Source: Gemmatimonadota bacterium
GTDB taxonomy: Bacteria > Gemmatimonadota > Gemmatimonadetes > Longimicrobiales > RSA9
Direction of reading: 5' to 3'
Length of the DNA: 5,469 nucleotides
Assembly (NCBI GenBank): GCA_016207445.1
Contig: JACQPS010000288.1
Span: 1-5,469 of the forward strand
The notes below the pieces were generated by a model that worked only from the letters and a program-made list of their open reading frames with translations, was not told the DNA's origin and searched no databases. Position numbers and translations under genes: made by a program. This document shows, piece by piece, positions 1-5,469 of the stretch (the stretch's first letter is position 1; each line of letters starts with the position of its first letter).

Positions 1-435
1 CCCCGGCAGCGCCGCCACCGCCACGACGCCCAATGCCTCCGCGCTGCGCACGAGCGTGCCGAAATTGCCCGGGTCCTGCACCGCGTCCAGCACGAGCACG
101 GTGGCGCGGCCGTGCACTTCCAGTGAATTCAGCTCGGCGCGCGGGATCGCCGCCACCACCAGCACGCCCTGCGGCGTTTCCGTTCCCGCCAGCTCGGCCA
201 GCTCGGCGGGTCCGACCCGGTGCAGCGGACAGCGGCCCGCCAACGCGTCGGCCAGCGCCCGTCCTCGCTCGCTGTCCTCCAGAGGGGACGAAACCACGGC
301 GAAACGGAGGGCGACGCCGGCGTCGAGCAGCTCCTCGACCACGCGCACGCCCTCCGCCAGAAAGAGCCCCTCCGCCTCGCGCACTTTGCGCCGTTTCAGC
401 CCGCGCACCAGTTTGACTTCGCTCCGGTTCAGCAT
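1..435 (-). CDS. SpoU/TrmH-family RNA 2'-O-methyltransferase (partial, C-terminus outside window)
   Basis: The minus-strand frame is open from an ATG at 435..433 to the left edge (145 codons visible, no stop), so the gene is cut by the window. The protein begins MLNRSEVKLVRGLKRRKVRE and continues with a small substrate-binding domain (LFLAEGVRVVEELL, about residues 24-37), typical of the N-terminal domain of RlmB/TsnR-like enzymes. Residues 117-136 read DAVQDPGNFGTLVRSAEALG, the first SPOUT/SpoU signature motif, with the conserved Asn124 and Arg130. Members transfer a methyl group from S-adenosylmethionine to a ribose 2'-OH in rRNA or tRNA. The AdoMet-binding trefoil-knot motifs 2 and 3 would lie outside the window, so the RNA target cannot be named. 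The next in-frame codons upstream offer no better start before a TGA near 510. No clear Shine-Dalgarno precedes the ATG. The gene is divergent from the M48 gene to its right. Confidence 0.93.
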   Translation of the reverse strand, partial: MLNRSEVKLVRGLKRRKVREAEGLFLAEGVRVVEELLDAGVALRFAVVSSPLEDSERGRALADALAGRCPLHRVGPAELAELAGTETPQGVLVVAAIPRAELNSLEVHGRATVLVLDAVQDPGNFGTLVRSAEALGVVAVAALPG

Positions 436-457
436 CGCAGGGGGAGGTGGAATAGGT

Positions 458-471
458 CTTGCGCCCGCAAG
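458..471. promoter_or_regulatory. Short perfect palindrome in divergent intergenic gap (possible operator)
   Basis: CTTGCG-CC-CGCAAG is a perfect 6-bp inverted repeat around a 2-bp centre, in the middle of the 74-bp gap between the divergent methyltransferase and M48 genes. Its position would suit a small dimeric regulator acting on both promoters, or a weak hairpin in a leader. No convincing -35/-10 pair is visible on either strand beside it. In GC-rich DNA a 6-bp repeat can arise by chance, so this is only a candidate. Confidence 0.25.
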
Positions 472-494
472 GCGATCAGCGATTCCTTCGTGGC

Positions 495-500
495 AGGAGA
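495..500 (+). promoter_or_regulatory. Ribosome binding site deciding the M48 start
   Basis: AGGAGA lies 9 bases before the ATG at 510. It favours that ATG over the in-frame TTG at 459, which would add 17 residues (MRPQGDQRFLRGRRTEL) that hide the signal-peptide-like start. Confidence 0.7.
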
Positions 501-509
501 ACGGAACTC

Positions 510-1340
510 ATGTTCGCAGTCCGGTCCTGGATTCGGCGCAGCGCGATCCTCGGTCTGGTGGCGGGCGGCGCCGCCGTCGCCGGCTCGTGCGCGATCTCGA
601 CGCGGCAGGAGGTCGAGCTCGGTCAGCAGTACGCGGCGGAGGTCAACCGCCAGCTCCCGGTGGTCGAGGATGCCGAGATCAACCGCTACATCAACCTGCT
701 GGGCGAGCGCATCGCGCGACAGGGAACGCGCAACATTCGCTATACCTTCTACGTCGTCAACATCGACGCCGTGAACGCCTTCGCGCTGCCGGGCGGCTTC
801 GTGTACGTGAACCGCGGGCTCGTCGAGCGCACCGACAACCTGGCCGAGCTGGCCGGCGTCGTCGCGCACGAGATCGGGCACGTGGAGGAGCGGCACGGCG
901 TCGAGCAGCTCGAGCGGGTCCAGCGAGCCAACCTCGGCCTCACGCTCGCGTACGTCCTGCTCGGCCGCGCGCCCGGCTCGCTCGAGCGCGCCGGCATCGA
1001 CGTTCTCGGCACCGCCGTGTTCGCCAAGTTCAGCCGCGAGGCGGAGAACGAGGCGGACGCCGTGGCCGTGCGCCTGCTCACAGACGCCCGCATCGATCCC
1101 AACGGCCTCGTCACCTTCTTCAAGGAGCTGCTCGAGGAGCGGGAGCGCCAGCCCAACATCCTGGAGCAGTGGTTCTCGACGCACCCGCTCACCGAAGAGC
1201 GGATCGCGGCCACGCGCGAGCTCATCCGGCAGACCAAGCTGCCATCGGATCTGATCGTCGACTCCGAGCAGTACCGCTCGTTCAAGGCGCGCGTGCGGCA
1301 GCTGCCCGAGCCGCCGCCGGAGTTCCGGACGGCGCGCTAG
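510..1340 (+). CDS. M48-family zinc metalloprotease, probable envelope lipoprotein
   Basis: This 276-residue protein carries a complete M48 peptidase signature: HEIGH at residues 120-124 (zinc ligands His120 and His124, catalytic Glu121), a third zinc ligand probably Glu179 in SREAENEAD, and the conserved THP (His225) near the C-terminus. The NAFALPGGFVYV segment (90-101) before the active site is also typical of the family. The N-terminus MFAVRSWIRRSAILGLVAGG, followed by AAVAGSC, is a basic then hydrophobic leader ending at Cys27. The box is imperfect (Ala at -3), so lipid anchoring is likely but not certain; simple secretion or an uncleaved anchor is possible. There are no internal membrane spans as in HtpX, so it resembles the BepA/LoiP/Oma1-like branch (M48C), whose members degrade or help assemble envelope proteins. 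Family length is usual for a peptidase domain without TPR repeats. It is a single-gene unit ending in TAG just before a long palindrome, and a related M48 gene lies at 2440-3276. Confidence 0.93.
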   Translation: MFAVRSWIRRSAILGLVAGGAAVAGSCAISTRQEVELGQQYAAEVNRQLPVVEDAEINRYINLLGERIARQGTRNIRYTFYVVNIDAVNAFALPGGFVYVNRGLVERTDNLAELAGVVAHEIGHVEERHGVEQLERVQRANLGLTLAYVLLGRAPGSLERAGIDVLGTAVFAKFSREAENEADAVAVRLLTDARIDPNGLVTFFKELLEERERQPNILEQWFSTHPLTEERIAATRELIRQTKLPSDLIVDSEQYRSFKARVRQLPEPPPEFRTAR

Positions 1341-1352
1341 GCGAGCGAGTCG

Positions 1353-1433
1353 CACCGCAGAGCGCGCGGAGGGCGCCGAGAACGAAATTCAATAATGTTT
1401 CTGTTCTCGGCGTCCTTTGCGTTCTCTGCGGTG
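1353..1433. repeat. Long imperfect palindrome, copy 1 of a two-copy element
   Basis: Arms at 1353-1383 and 1403-1433 are 31 bases each and match at 26 of 31 positions as an inverted repeat. In plus-strand RNA four of the five mismatches become G-U pairs, leaving one unpaired position. The 19-base AT-rich loop (GAAATTCAATAATGTTTCT) contrasts with the GC-rich stem. It starts 12 bases after the M48 stop codon, so it could end or protect that transcript, but no U-tract follows it. Copy 2 (2339-2421) shares stem blocks and, when reverse-complemented, the loop, which suggests a dispersed palindromic element (REP- or MITE-like) rather than an ordinary terminator. Confidence 0.85.
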
Positions 1434-1500
1434 GATCATTGTGTCCAGGCCCGGCTTGGCGGCGCGTGCCGGTTTGCTTAGCTTGCGCATCATCAAATCC

Positions 1501-1504
1501 GGAG
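1501..1504 (+). promoter_or_regulatory. Ribosome binding site for thiD
   Basis: GGAG sits 7 bases before the ATG at 1512. An in-frame GTG at 1506 would lie almost on top of this site, so the ATG is the better start. Confidence 0.6.
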
Positions 1505-1511
1505 AGTGGGA

Positions 1512-2315
1512 ATGTTCCCGATCGCATTGACCATCGCCGGCAGCGACAGCGGCGGCGGCGCGGGCATCCAGGCGGACCTGAAGACGTTCCACGCGTTCGG
1601 CGTGTTCGGCACGTCCGCGATCACCGCGCTCACGGCGCAGAACACGCGCGGCGTCTCGGCCGTGCACGTCGTGCCGGCGGCCGACGTGCGCGCGCAGATC
1701 CGCGCGGTGGCCGGGGACCTGCGCCCCGCCGCCTGCAAGACCGGCATGCTCGCGACGACCGAGCTGGTCGCGACCGTGGCGGCGGCCCTTCGCGAGGAAG
1801 AGCTCGGCAACTACGTGCTCGATCCCGTCATGGTCGCGACCAGCGGCGACCGGCTGCTCGACGCCAATGCGGAGGACGCCGTGGCGGAGCTGCTCCTGCC
1901 GCTCTGCACGGTCGCCACGCCGAACCTGGATGAGGCCGCGATCCTGACCGGAGTACGTGCGCGCGGGGAAAAGGAGATGCGCGCGGCCGCGCAGGCGCTG
2001 GTCGCGCGCGGCGCGCGGGCCGCGCTCGTGAAGGGCGGACACCTGGAGCACGACGTCGTGCTCGACGTCCTCTTCGACGGCCGCGAGCACCGGGTGTGGC
2101 GGCGCCCGAAGCTGGATACGAGCAGCACGCACGGCACGGGCTGCACGCTTTCCGCGGCCATTGCCGCCGGCCTCGCCCACGGCCGGCCGCTCCTCCAGGC
2201 CGTGGAGGACGCGCTCGACTTCGTGCACCGCGCCATCGCCGAGGCGCCCGGGCTCGGGTCGGGGCACGGGCCGCTCAATCACTTCGTGGCGGCCGCGCGG
2301 GCGCCGGTCCTCTGA
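1512..2315 (+). CDS. thiD: Hydroxymethylpyrimidine/phosphomethylpyrimidine kinase
   Basis: The 267-residue protein is a full-length ThiD of the ribokinase superfamily, matching the usual family size of about 265. It phosphorylates 4-amino-5-hydroxymethyl-2-methylpyrimidine (HMP) and then HMP-phosphate to give HMP-pyrophosphate, the pyrimidine donor for thiamine phosphate synthesis in the cytoplasm. Diagnostic segments are ALTIAGSDSGGGAGIQADLK (residues 5-24, pyrimidine-binding region), ITALTAQNTRGV (37-48), DPVMVATSGDRLL (104-116), TPNLDEAAIL (136-145), VKGGHL (173-178) and STHGTGCTLSAAIAAGL (205-221). The last contains the anion hole and Cys211 of the GTGCT motif. No other thiamine gene is in the window, and the 171 bases upstream show no TPP riboswitch core, so the gene appears to stand alone. 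It converges on the minus-strand M48 gene. Bifunctional pyridoxal kinases of the same family are an alternative, but the close match to thiamine-pathway ThiD makes that less likely. Confidence 0.96.
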   Translation: MFPIALTIAGSDSGGGAGIQADLKTFHAFGVFGTSAITALTAQNTRGVSAVHVVPAADVRAQIRAVAGDLRPAACKTGMLATTELVATVAAALREEELGNYVLDPVMVATSGDRLLDANAEDAVAELLLPLCTVATPNLDEAAILTGVRARGEKEMRAAAQALVARGARAALVKGGHLEHDVVLDVLFDGREHRVWRRPKLDTSSTHGTGCTLSAAIAAGLAHGRPLLQAVEDALDFVHRAIAEAPGLGSGHGPLNHFVAAARAPVL

Positions 2316-2338
2316 GTTCGCGGGCGTCCGCGCATTCG

Positions 2339-2421
2339 GTTTCACGCGGAGACGCGGAGGAAGCAGAGAACCAGAAAATTTGAATTTTGTTCTCCGGGTC
2401 CTCCGCGTCGCCGCGTGAAAC
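2339..2421. repeat. Long imperfect palindrome, copy 2, in the convergent gap
   Basis: Arms at 2339-2371 and 2389-2421 are 33 bases each and match at 29 of 33 positions as an inverted repeat. The 17-base loop contains a further perfect AAAATT-TG-AATTTT inverted repeat, so the hairpin can extend almost to its tip. It fills most of the 124-bp gap between the ends of thiD (plus) and the second M48 gene (minus), where a bidirectional terminator would be useful, though no U-tract flanks it. Reverse-complemented, its loop (AAAATTCAAATTTTCTG) aligns with that of copy 1, sharing AAATTCAA and TTTCT. Both copies have a CGCGGAGG block and a GAGAAC/GTTCTC stem top. Confidence 0.87.
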
Positions 2422-2439
2422 TGCTCCGCGGCCTCTCCC

Positions 2440-3276
2440 CTAACCTCCCTTCCTCACATTCTCCCGGAACCGTTCCGCGACCTCCTCACCCGCCATGGGA
2501 TCCAGCTCGAGCGCCTTCATCTGCCGCTCGATGGCGAGGGCGCGGTCGGCGGCGGGCGGGTGCGTGGCTTTCAGCTCGCGCAGCTTGCCGCCCTTGCCGC
2601 CTTCGGCCTGCTCCGCCTGTTGCAGGCTGCGCACGAAGCGCAGGAGGCCGTCGGTGCGATAGCCGGCGGCGGCGGCGTAGATCAGGCCGAGCGAGTCGGC
2701 CTCGAGCTCGTCTTCGCGGCTGAGGCCGGTGAAGAGCATGCTCGTGCCGAAGGCGGCGATGCTGTCCAGCAGCGCGCCCTTGAGGTCGGCCTCTTCCTTG
2801 ACGGTCTTGAGCGCGCCGGCCCGCCGGACCTCGTCGAGCACGTGCTTCGAGTCGACGTGGCCGACCTCGTGGGCCAGCACGCCCGCGAGCTCGGCCTCGC
2901 TCTCCATGAGCGCGAGCGCGCCGCGCGTCACCAGGATGTAGCCGCCGGGCGCGGCGAAGGCGTTCACGTCGTCGCTGTTCAGGATCCCGAAGCGGAACGG
3001 GATCTCGCCGCGGCGCGGCGACTGCTCCGCGACCGCCAGGCCGACCAGATTGACGTACTGCGACAGCTCCGGGTCGTAATGCAGCTTGTAACGGCCGACG
3101 ACGACGGCCGCGATGCCACGGCCGATCTCGATCTCCTTCTCGGGCCCGATCGGCATGGCCGCGATGCCGACCTTGGCGCCGCTCTTGCCGATCTTCTTCA
3201 GCGTCTCGCCGATCTGCGCGCTGGCGCTGTCGACGGCCAACACGCTGAGCAGTAGCGCCGCGACGAGGAATCTCAT
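2440..3276 (-). CDS. Secreted M48-family zinc metalloprotease
   Basis: This 278-residue protein starts with a clear Sec signal peptide (MRFLVAALLLSVLAVDSASA, predicted cleavage after Ala20), so it should be periplasmic. The M48 signature is intact: HEVGH at residues 136-140 (His136, His140, catalytic Glu137), a third zinc ligand probably Glu190 in SREDELEAD, and His239 in ATHP. The VNAFAAPGGYILVTRGAL segment (104-121) is also a family mark. There are no internal membrane spans or TPR repeats. Family members such as BepA, LoiP and Oma1 act in envelope protein quality control; the substrate here is unknown. The start ATG at 3276..3274 overlaps the TGA of the cyclase gene (ATGA) and is preceded by a strong AGGAGG, so the two are one transcription unit with probable translational coupling. 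It ends in TAG 18 bases from the copy-2 palindrome. It resembles the plus-strand M48 gene at 510-1340, but its leader is a cleavable signal peptide rather than a lipobox. Confidence 0.95.
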   Translation of the reverse strand: MRFLVAALLLSVLAVDSASAQIGETLKKIGKSGAKVGIAAMPIGPEKEIEIGRGIAAVVVGRYKLHYDPELSQYVNLVGLAVAEQSPRRGEIPFRFGILNSDDVNAFAAPGGYILVTRGALALMESEAELAGVLAHEVGHVDSKHVLDEVRRAGALKTVKEEADLKGALLDSIAAFGTSMLFTGLSREDELEADSLGLIYAAAAGYRTDGLLRFVRSLQQAEQAEGGKGGKLRELKATHPPAADRALAIERQMKALELDPMAGEEVAERFRENVRKGG

Positions 3277-5469
3277 GGCTTCTCCTCCTTCTTCACCGGC
3301 GCCCTGTAGACGCCGAGGCGGGCCTTGCGGAGGAACTCGTCCAGATCGATCACGCTCACCTGCATCCCCTCGAGCAGCAGCACGGCGGCCGTGTCCGGCA
3401 TCACCGTGATCTCGCCATCCACGGTGCGCACGCGGGCGACGCCGCGGGCGCCGGCCGTGGCGGCCACCTCTTCCCGCTCCTTGCCGCCGATCTCGGACAT
3501 GGAAACGGCCAGCAGACTGCGCCCGAGCCGGCCCGCGCCGCCGGCCGAAAGCAGATTGTCGGGGAAATCCGCACGCGGCGCGGGACGGCGCAGCACGACG
3601 CGCTCGACCTGGCCGGCCGCGTCCCTGTCCACGATGCGCGCGGCGCCGCGCTGCGCCGGCTGCCCCCGCGCATCGAAGCGCTTCGCGACCGCCTGCACGA
3701 GCGGGTCCTTCGCGGCCGCGTGGCGGCCAAGCGGCGTCGAGCCCAGCCCGGTCAGCACCACGATCTTCTTGCCATCGCCGATCAGGACCAGCGCCTGGCC
3801 GAGGGTCTTGCCATCCTCGATCTTCCGGACCTCCGCCCGCCACCTGGGCGGCTTGGAGAACGTCTCCACCTGCGCCACGAGCGCGAGTGTGTCCGTCGCG
3901 TCGTTGCTCGTGGGGTGCGGCACGACCTGCGCACCCCTCCAGCTCCCGGGCCGGTAGACCATGTCCGTCCAGCGCGCCTTCGCCTGGCCGTGCAGGTCCC
4001 CGGCCGAGGCGAAGAGCAGCGCGGCCACCAGCGAGAGCGCCACGGCCCGCGCCGGCGCGGCCGCGGACCTGCGCCCCAGCAGCTCGTAGATCTTCACCGC
4101 TTGCTCCTTCCCCTTGACCTTGACCTCGTCGAGCGGGCGGACCTCGTAGTCCGCACCGAGCGCCGCCCGTGCCGTCTCGCTCACGATGATGCGCGTGCCG
4201 TACTCCTTGTTCAGCCCCTCGAGCCGGCTCGCCAGGTTCACGGTATCGCCGATCGCCGTGTAGTCGAGCTTGTGCGAGAGCGACCCGATGTTCCCCACCA
4301 CCGCCTCGCCCGTGTTGATGCCGATGCCGATGTTCAGCCGTGCGGTGGCGCCTTCCGCCGCCCACTTCTGGTTCAGCTTCTCCAGCTCCTCGATCATGTC
4401 GAGCGCGGTCTCGGCCGCGCGGCGGGCGTGGTCCGGGACGCGCACCGGCGCGCCCCAGAAGGCCATGACCGCGTCGCCGATGAACTTGTCCAGCGTGCCG
4501 CCGTGGCGGAACACGACCTCCGCCATTCGCTCCAGGTACTCGTTCAGCATCTGCACGACCATCTCCGCGGGCAGCTTCTCGGAGATGCTGGTGAAGCCGC
4601 GGATGTCGCTGAACAGGAGCGTGAGCGGGATGCGCTCGCCGCCCAGCTTGAGCGCTTGATAATCGTCGGCGAGCTGGCGCACGTACTCCGGTGAGACGTA
4701 GCGGCTGAACAGGTCGCGCACGCGCCGCTTGTCACGCCCCTCGGTCATGTAGTTCATCGCCATCGTGCCGCCGAAGGCGAGGGCGCCGGCGAAGATCGGG
4801 GGCGCGAGGTCGAGCCAGAAGCCGAGCACGAACGCGCCGGAGGCCAGCGCCGCGCTCAGCAGCAGCACGATCAGGCCCGCGAGGCTGGCGAGGGTGGCGC
4901 TCGGGATCGCGGCGACGACGGCCGCGGCACCGAGCGCGGCGGCCGCGACCGCGCCGACGTTGGCCCACCCCGGAGCGCGGCGCAGGTAATCGCCGCGCAG
5001 CAGGTTGTCCAGGATGGTCGCGTGCAGGAACACGCCGGGCTCGTTCCCCTGGAACGGATTGGCCCGCAGGTCCAGCAGCCCCGCGGCGGTCGGGGCGATC
5101 AGCACGATCTTGCCCTTCAGCGATTCCGGTGAGACCTCTGGCGCTTCTCCGGTCAGGACTTGCTCGTAGCTGTGAACGAGCCCGTAGGCGGTGAGGGTTC
5201 GATAGGTCCCACGCCCCTCGACCACATCCCGGAACGGGCCTCGCCAGCGGATCAGCATCCGGCCGCGATCCAGGGGGATGCTCTCGCCGGCCGTGCGGAG
5301 AACATCATCGGTGACGGCGACATCGCCGCCGAAGCGCTCGGGCGCGAGCGCCCGCGCCGCGGCAAACGCGAGCGATGGGTAGAGCGCGCCGCGGTAGCCG
5401 TACACGAGGCGTTCGCGGCGCGACACCGCGTCCTCCGGATCTGGGCTGAAGCTGATGCTCCCCACCGCC
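3273..5469 (-). CDS. CHASE2-domain class III adenylate cyclase with fused secretory-type C-terminal extension (5' partial)
   Basis: The frame is open to the right edge, so the N-terminus is missing; residues here count from the codon at 5465..5463 (a GTG, not a credible start because it lies inside CHASE2). Residues 1-160 are the C-terminal half of a CHASE2 extracytoplasmic sensor (SISFSPDPEDAVSRRERL, LYPSLAFAAARAL, GKIVLIAP, FLHATILDNLLRGDYLRR). Three membrane spans follow (about 168-189, 191-217, 221-240). The catalytic domain spans about 275-463: metal-binding Asp287 (LFSDIRGFTS) and Asp331 (DKFIGDAVMAFWG), Lys327 and Thr403 as probable adenine-specifying residues (class IIIb type), and Asn410 and Arg414 in GDTVNLASRLE. 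All key residues are present, so it should make cAMP from ATP. The cyclase normally ends near KIYELLG. Here it continues in frame through RRSAAAPARA, a hydrophobic segment (VALSLVAALLFASAG, 475-489) and about 240 residues I do not recognise, probably periplasmic. The last codons overlap the M48 gene. CHASE2 signals are generally unknown. Confidence 0.93.
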   Translation of the reverse strand, partial: AVGSISFSPDPEDAVSRRERLVYGYRGALYPSLAFAAARALAPERFGGDVAVTDDVLRTAGESIPLDRGRMLIRWRGPFRDVVEGRGTYRTLTAYGLVHSYEQVLTGEAPEVSPESLKGKIVLIAPTAAGLLDLRANPFQGNEPGVFLHATILDNLLRGDYLRRAPGWANVGAVAAAALGAAAVVAAIPSATLASLAGLIVLLLSAALASGAFVLGFWLDLAPPIFAGALAFGGTMAMNYMTEGRDKRRVRDLFSRYVSPEYVRQLADDYQALKLGGERIPLTLLFSDIRGFTSISEKLPAEMVVQMLNEYLERMAEVVFRHGGTLDKFIGDAVMAFWGAPVRVPDHARRAAETALDMIEELEKLNQKWAAEGATARLNIGIGINTGEAVVGNIGSLSHKLDYTAIGDTVNLASRLEGLNKEYGTRIIVSETARAALGADYEVRPLDEVKVKGKEQAVKIYELLGRRSAAAPARAVALSLVAALLFASAGDLHGQAKARWTDMVYRPGSWRGAQVVPHPTSNDATDTLALVAQVETFSKPPRWRAEVRKIEDGKTLGQALVLIGDGKKIVVLTGLGSTPLGRHAAAKDPLVQAVAKRFDARGQPAQRGAARIVDRDAAGQVERVVLRRPAPRADFPDNLLSAGGAGRLGRSLLAVSMSEIGGKEREEVAATAGARGVARVRTVDGEITVMPDTAAVLLLEGMQVSVIDLDEFLRKARLGVYRAPVKKEEKP
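3284..3289 (-). promoter_or_regulatory. Strong ribosome binding site inside the end of the cyclase gene
   Basis: On the minus strand AGGAGG lies 7 bases before the ATG of the M48 gene, within the codons for the Lys/Glu-rich tail (VKKEEKP) of the cyclase. This supports the ATG at 3276 and the ATGA coupling. Confidence 0.85.

Noticed and set aside
429..1355. A 308-codon minus-strand open frame antisense to the first M48 gene
   Set aside because: The plus strand here encodes a complete M48 enzyme with HEIGH and all zinc ligands. The antisense frame has no family motif and is a GC-driven shadow.
1353..1433. Copy 1 palindrome as a plain rho-independent terminator
   Set aside because: No run of T follows the stem on either strand, the loop is long, and its sequence is shared with the second copy. 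A terminating effect is possible but is not the best description.
1434..1511. TPP riboswitch or promoter upstream of thiD
   Set aside because: I looked for the conserved CTGAGA and TGATCTGGATAATGCC-type TPP core blocks and found none. A TTGGCG...TAGCTT pair (1456-1461, 1479-1484, 17-base spacing) is too weak to annotate as a promoter.
56..1933. A 625-codon plus-strand open frame spanning the methyltransferase, M48 gene and thiD
   Set aside because: It is very rich in Arg/Ala/Ser/Pro, has no recognisable motif and crosses three real genes in other frames or strands; it is a product of high GC content.
3277..4365. Upstream extension of the second M48 reading frame, which stays open to 4365
   Set aside because: This part is Gly/Arg/Ala-rich and overlaps the cyclase gene in another frame. 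The ATG at 3276 with AGGAGG and a signal peptide is clearly the true start.
3720..4694. A 324-codon plus-strand open frame opposite the cyclase
   Set aside because: It is antisense to the conserved catalytic domain and has biased composition without motifs.
5463..5465. GTG as the start of the cyclase gene
   Set aside because: The residues after it already belong to the middle of a CHASE2 domain and the frame remains open to the window edge, so the true start lies outside.

Overview
This GC-rich 5.5 kb window is compact bacterial chromosome from a Gram-negative organism. Secreted or lipid-anchored M48 metalloproteases and a membrane cyclase with a periplasmic CHASE2 sensor imply a periplasm. 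The overall look suggests an environmental phylum such as Gemmatimonadota, Acidobacteriota or Rokubacteria. That placement is only an impression and cannot be fixed from the sequence alone.

Layout from left to right: (1) the 5' part of a SpoU/TrmH-type RNA methyltransferase on the minus strand, running off the left edge; (2) a 74-bp divergent gap; (3) a plus-strand M48 metalloprotease with a lipoprotein-like N-terminus; (4) a 171-bp gap holding a long imperfect palindrome; (5) plus-strand thiD (HMP/HMP-P kinase); (6) a 124-bp convergent gap holding a second, related palindrome in inverted orientation; (7) a second M48 metalloprotease on the minus strand, with a cleavable signal peptide; (8) its upstream partner, a CHASE2-class III adenylate cyclase with an unusual secretory-type C-terminal extension. 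The cyclase overlaps the protease gene by ATGA and its 5' end runs off the right edge. No stretch over 300 bases lacks a gene.

Functionally, the methyltransferase (RNA modification) and ThiD (thiamine pathway) look like housekeeping genes. The two M48 proteases are probably paralogues of envelope quality-control peptidases (BepA/LoiP/Oma1-like). The cyclase and the second M48 form a tightly coupled two-gene unit that may link a periplasmic signal, cAMP production and envelope proteolysis; that link is inference.

The most notable items are the two-copy palindromic element with a conserved AT-rich loop, and the in-frame fusion of a signal-peptide-like segment plus about 240 residues of unrecognised sequence to the C-terminus of the cyclase. 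I saw no tRNA, rRNA, CRISPR array, insertion sequence or phage gene.
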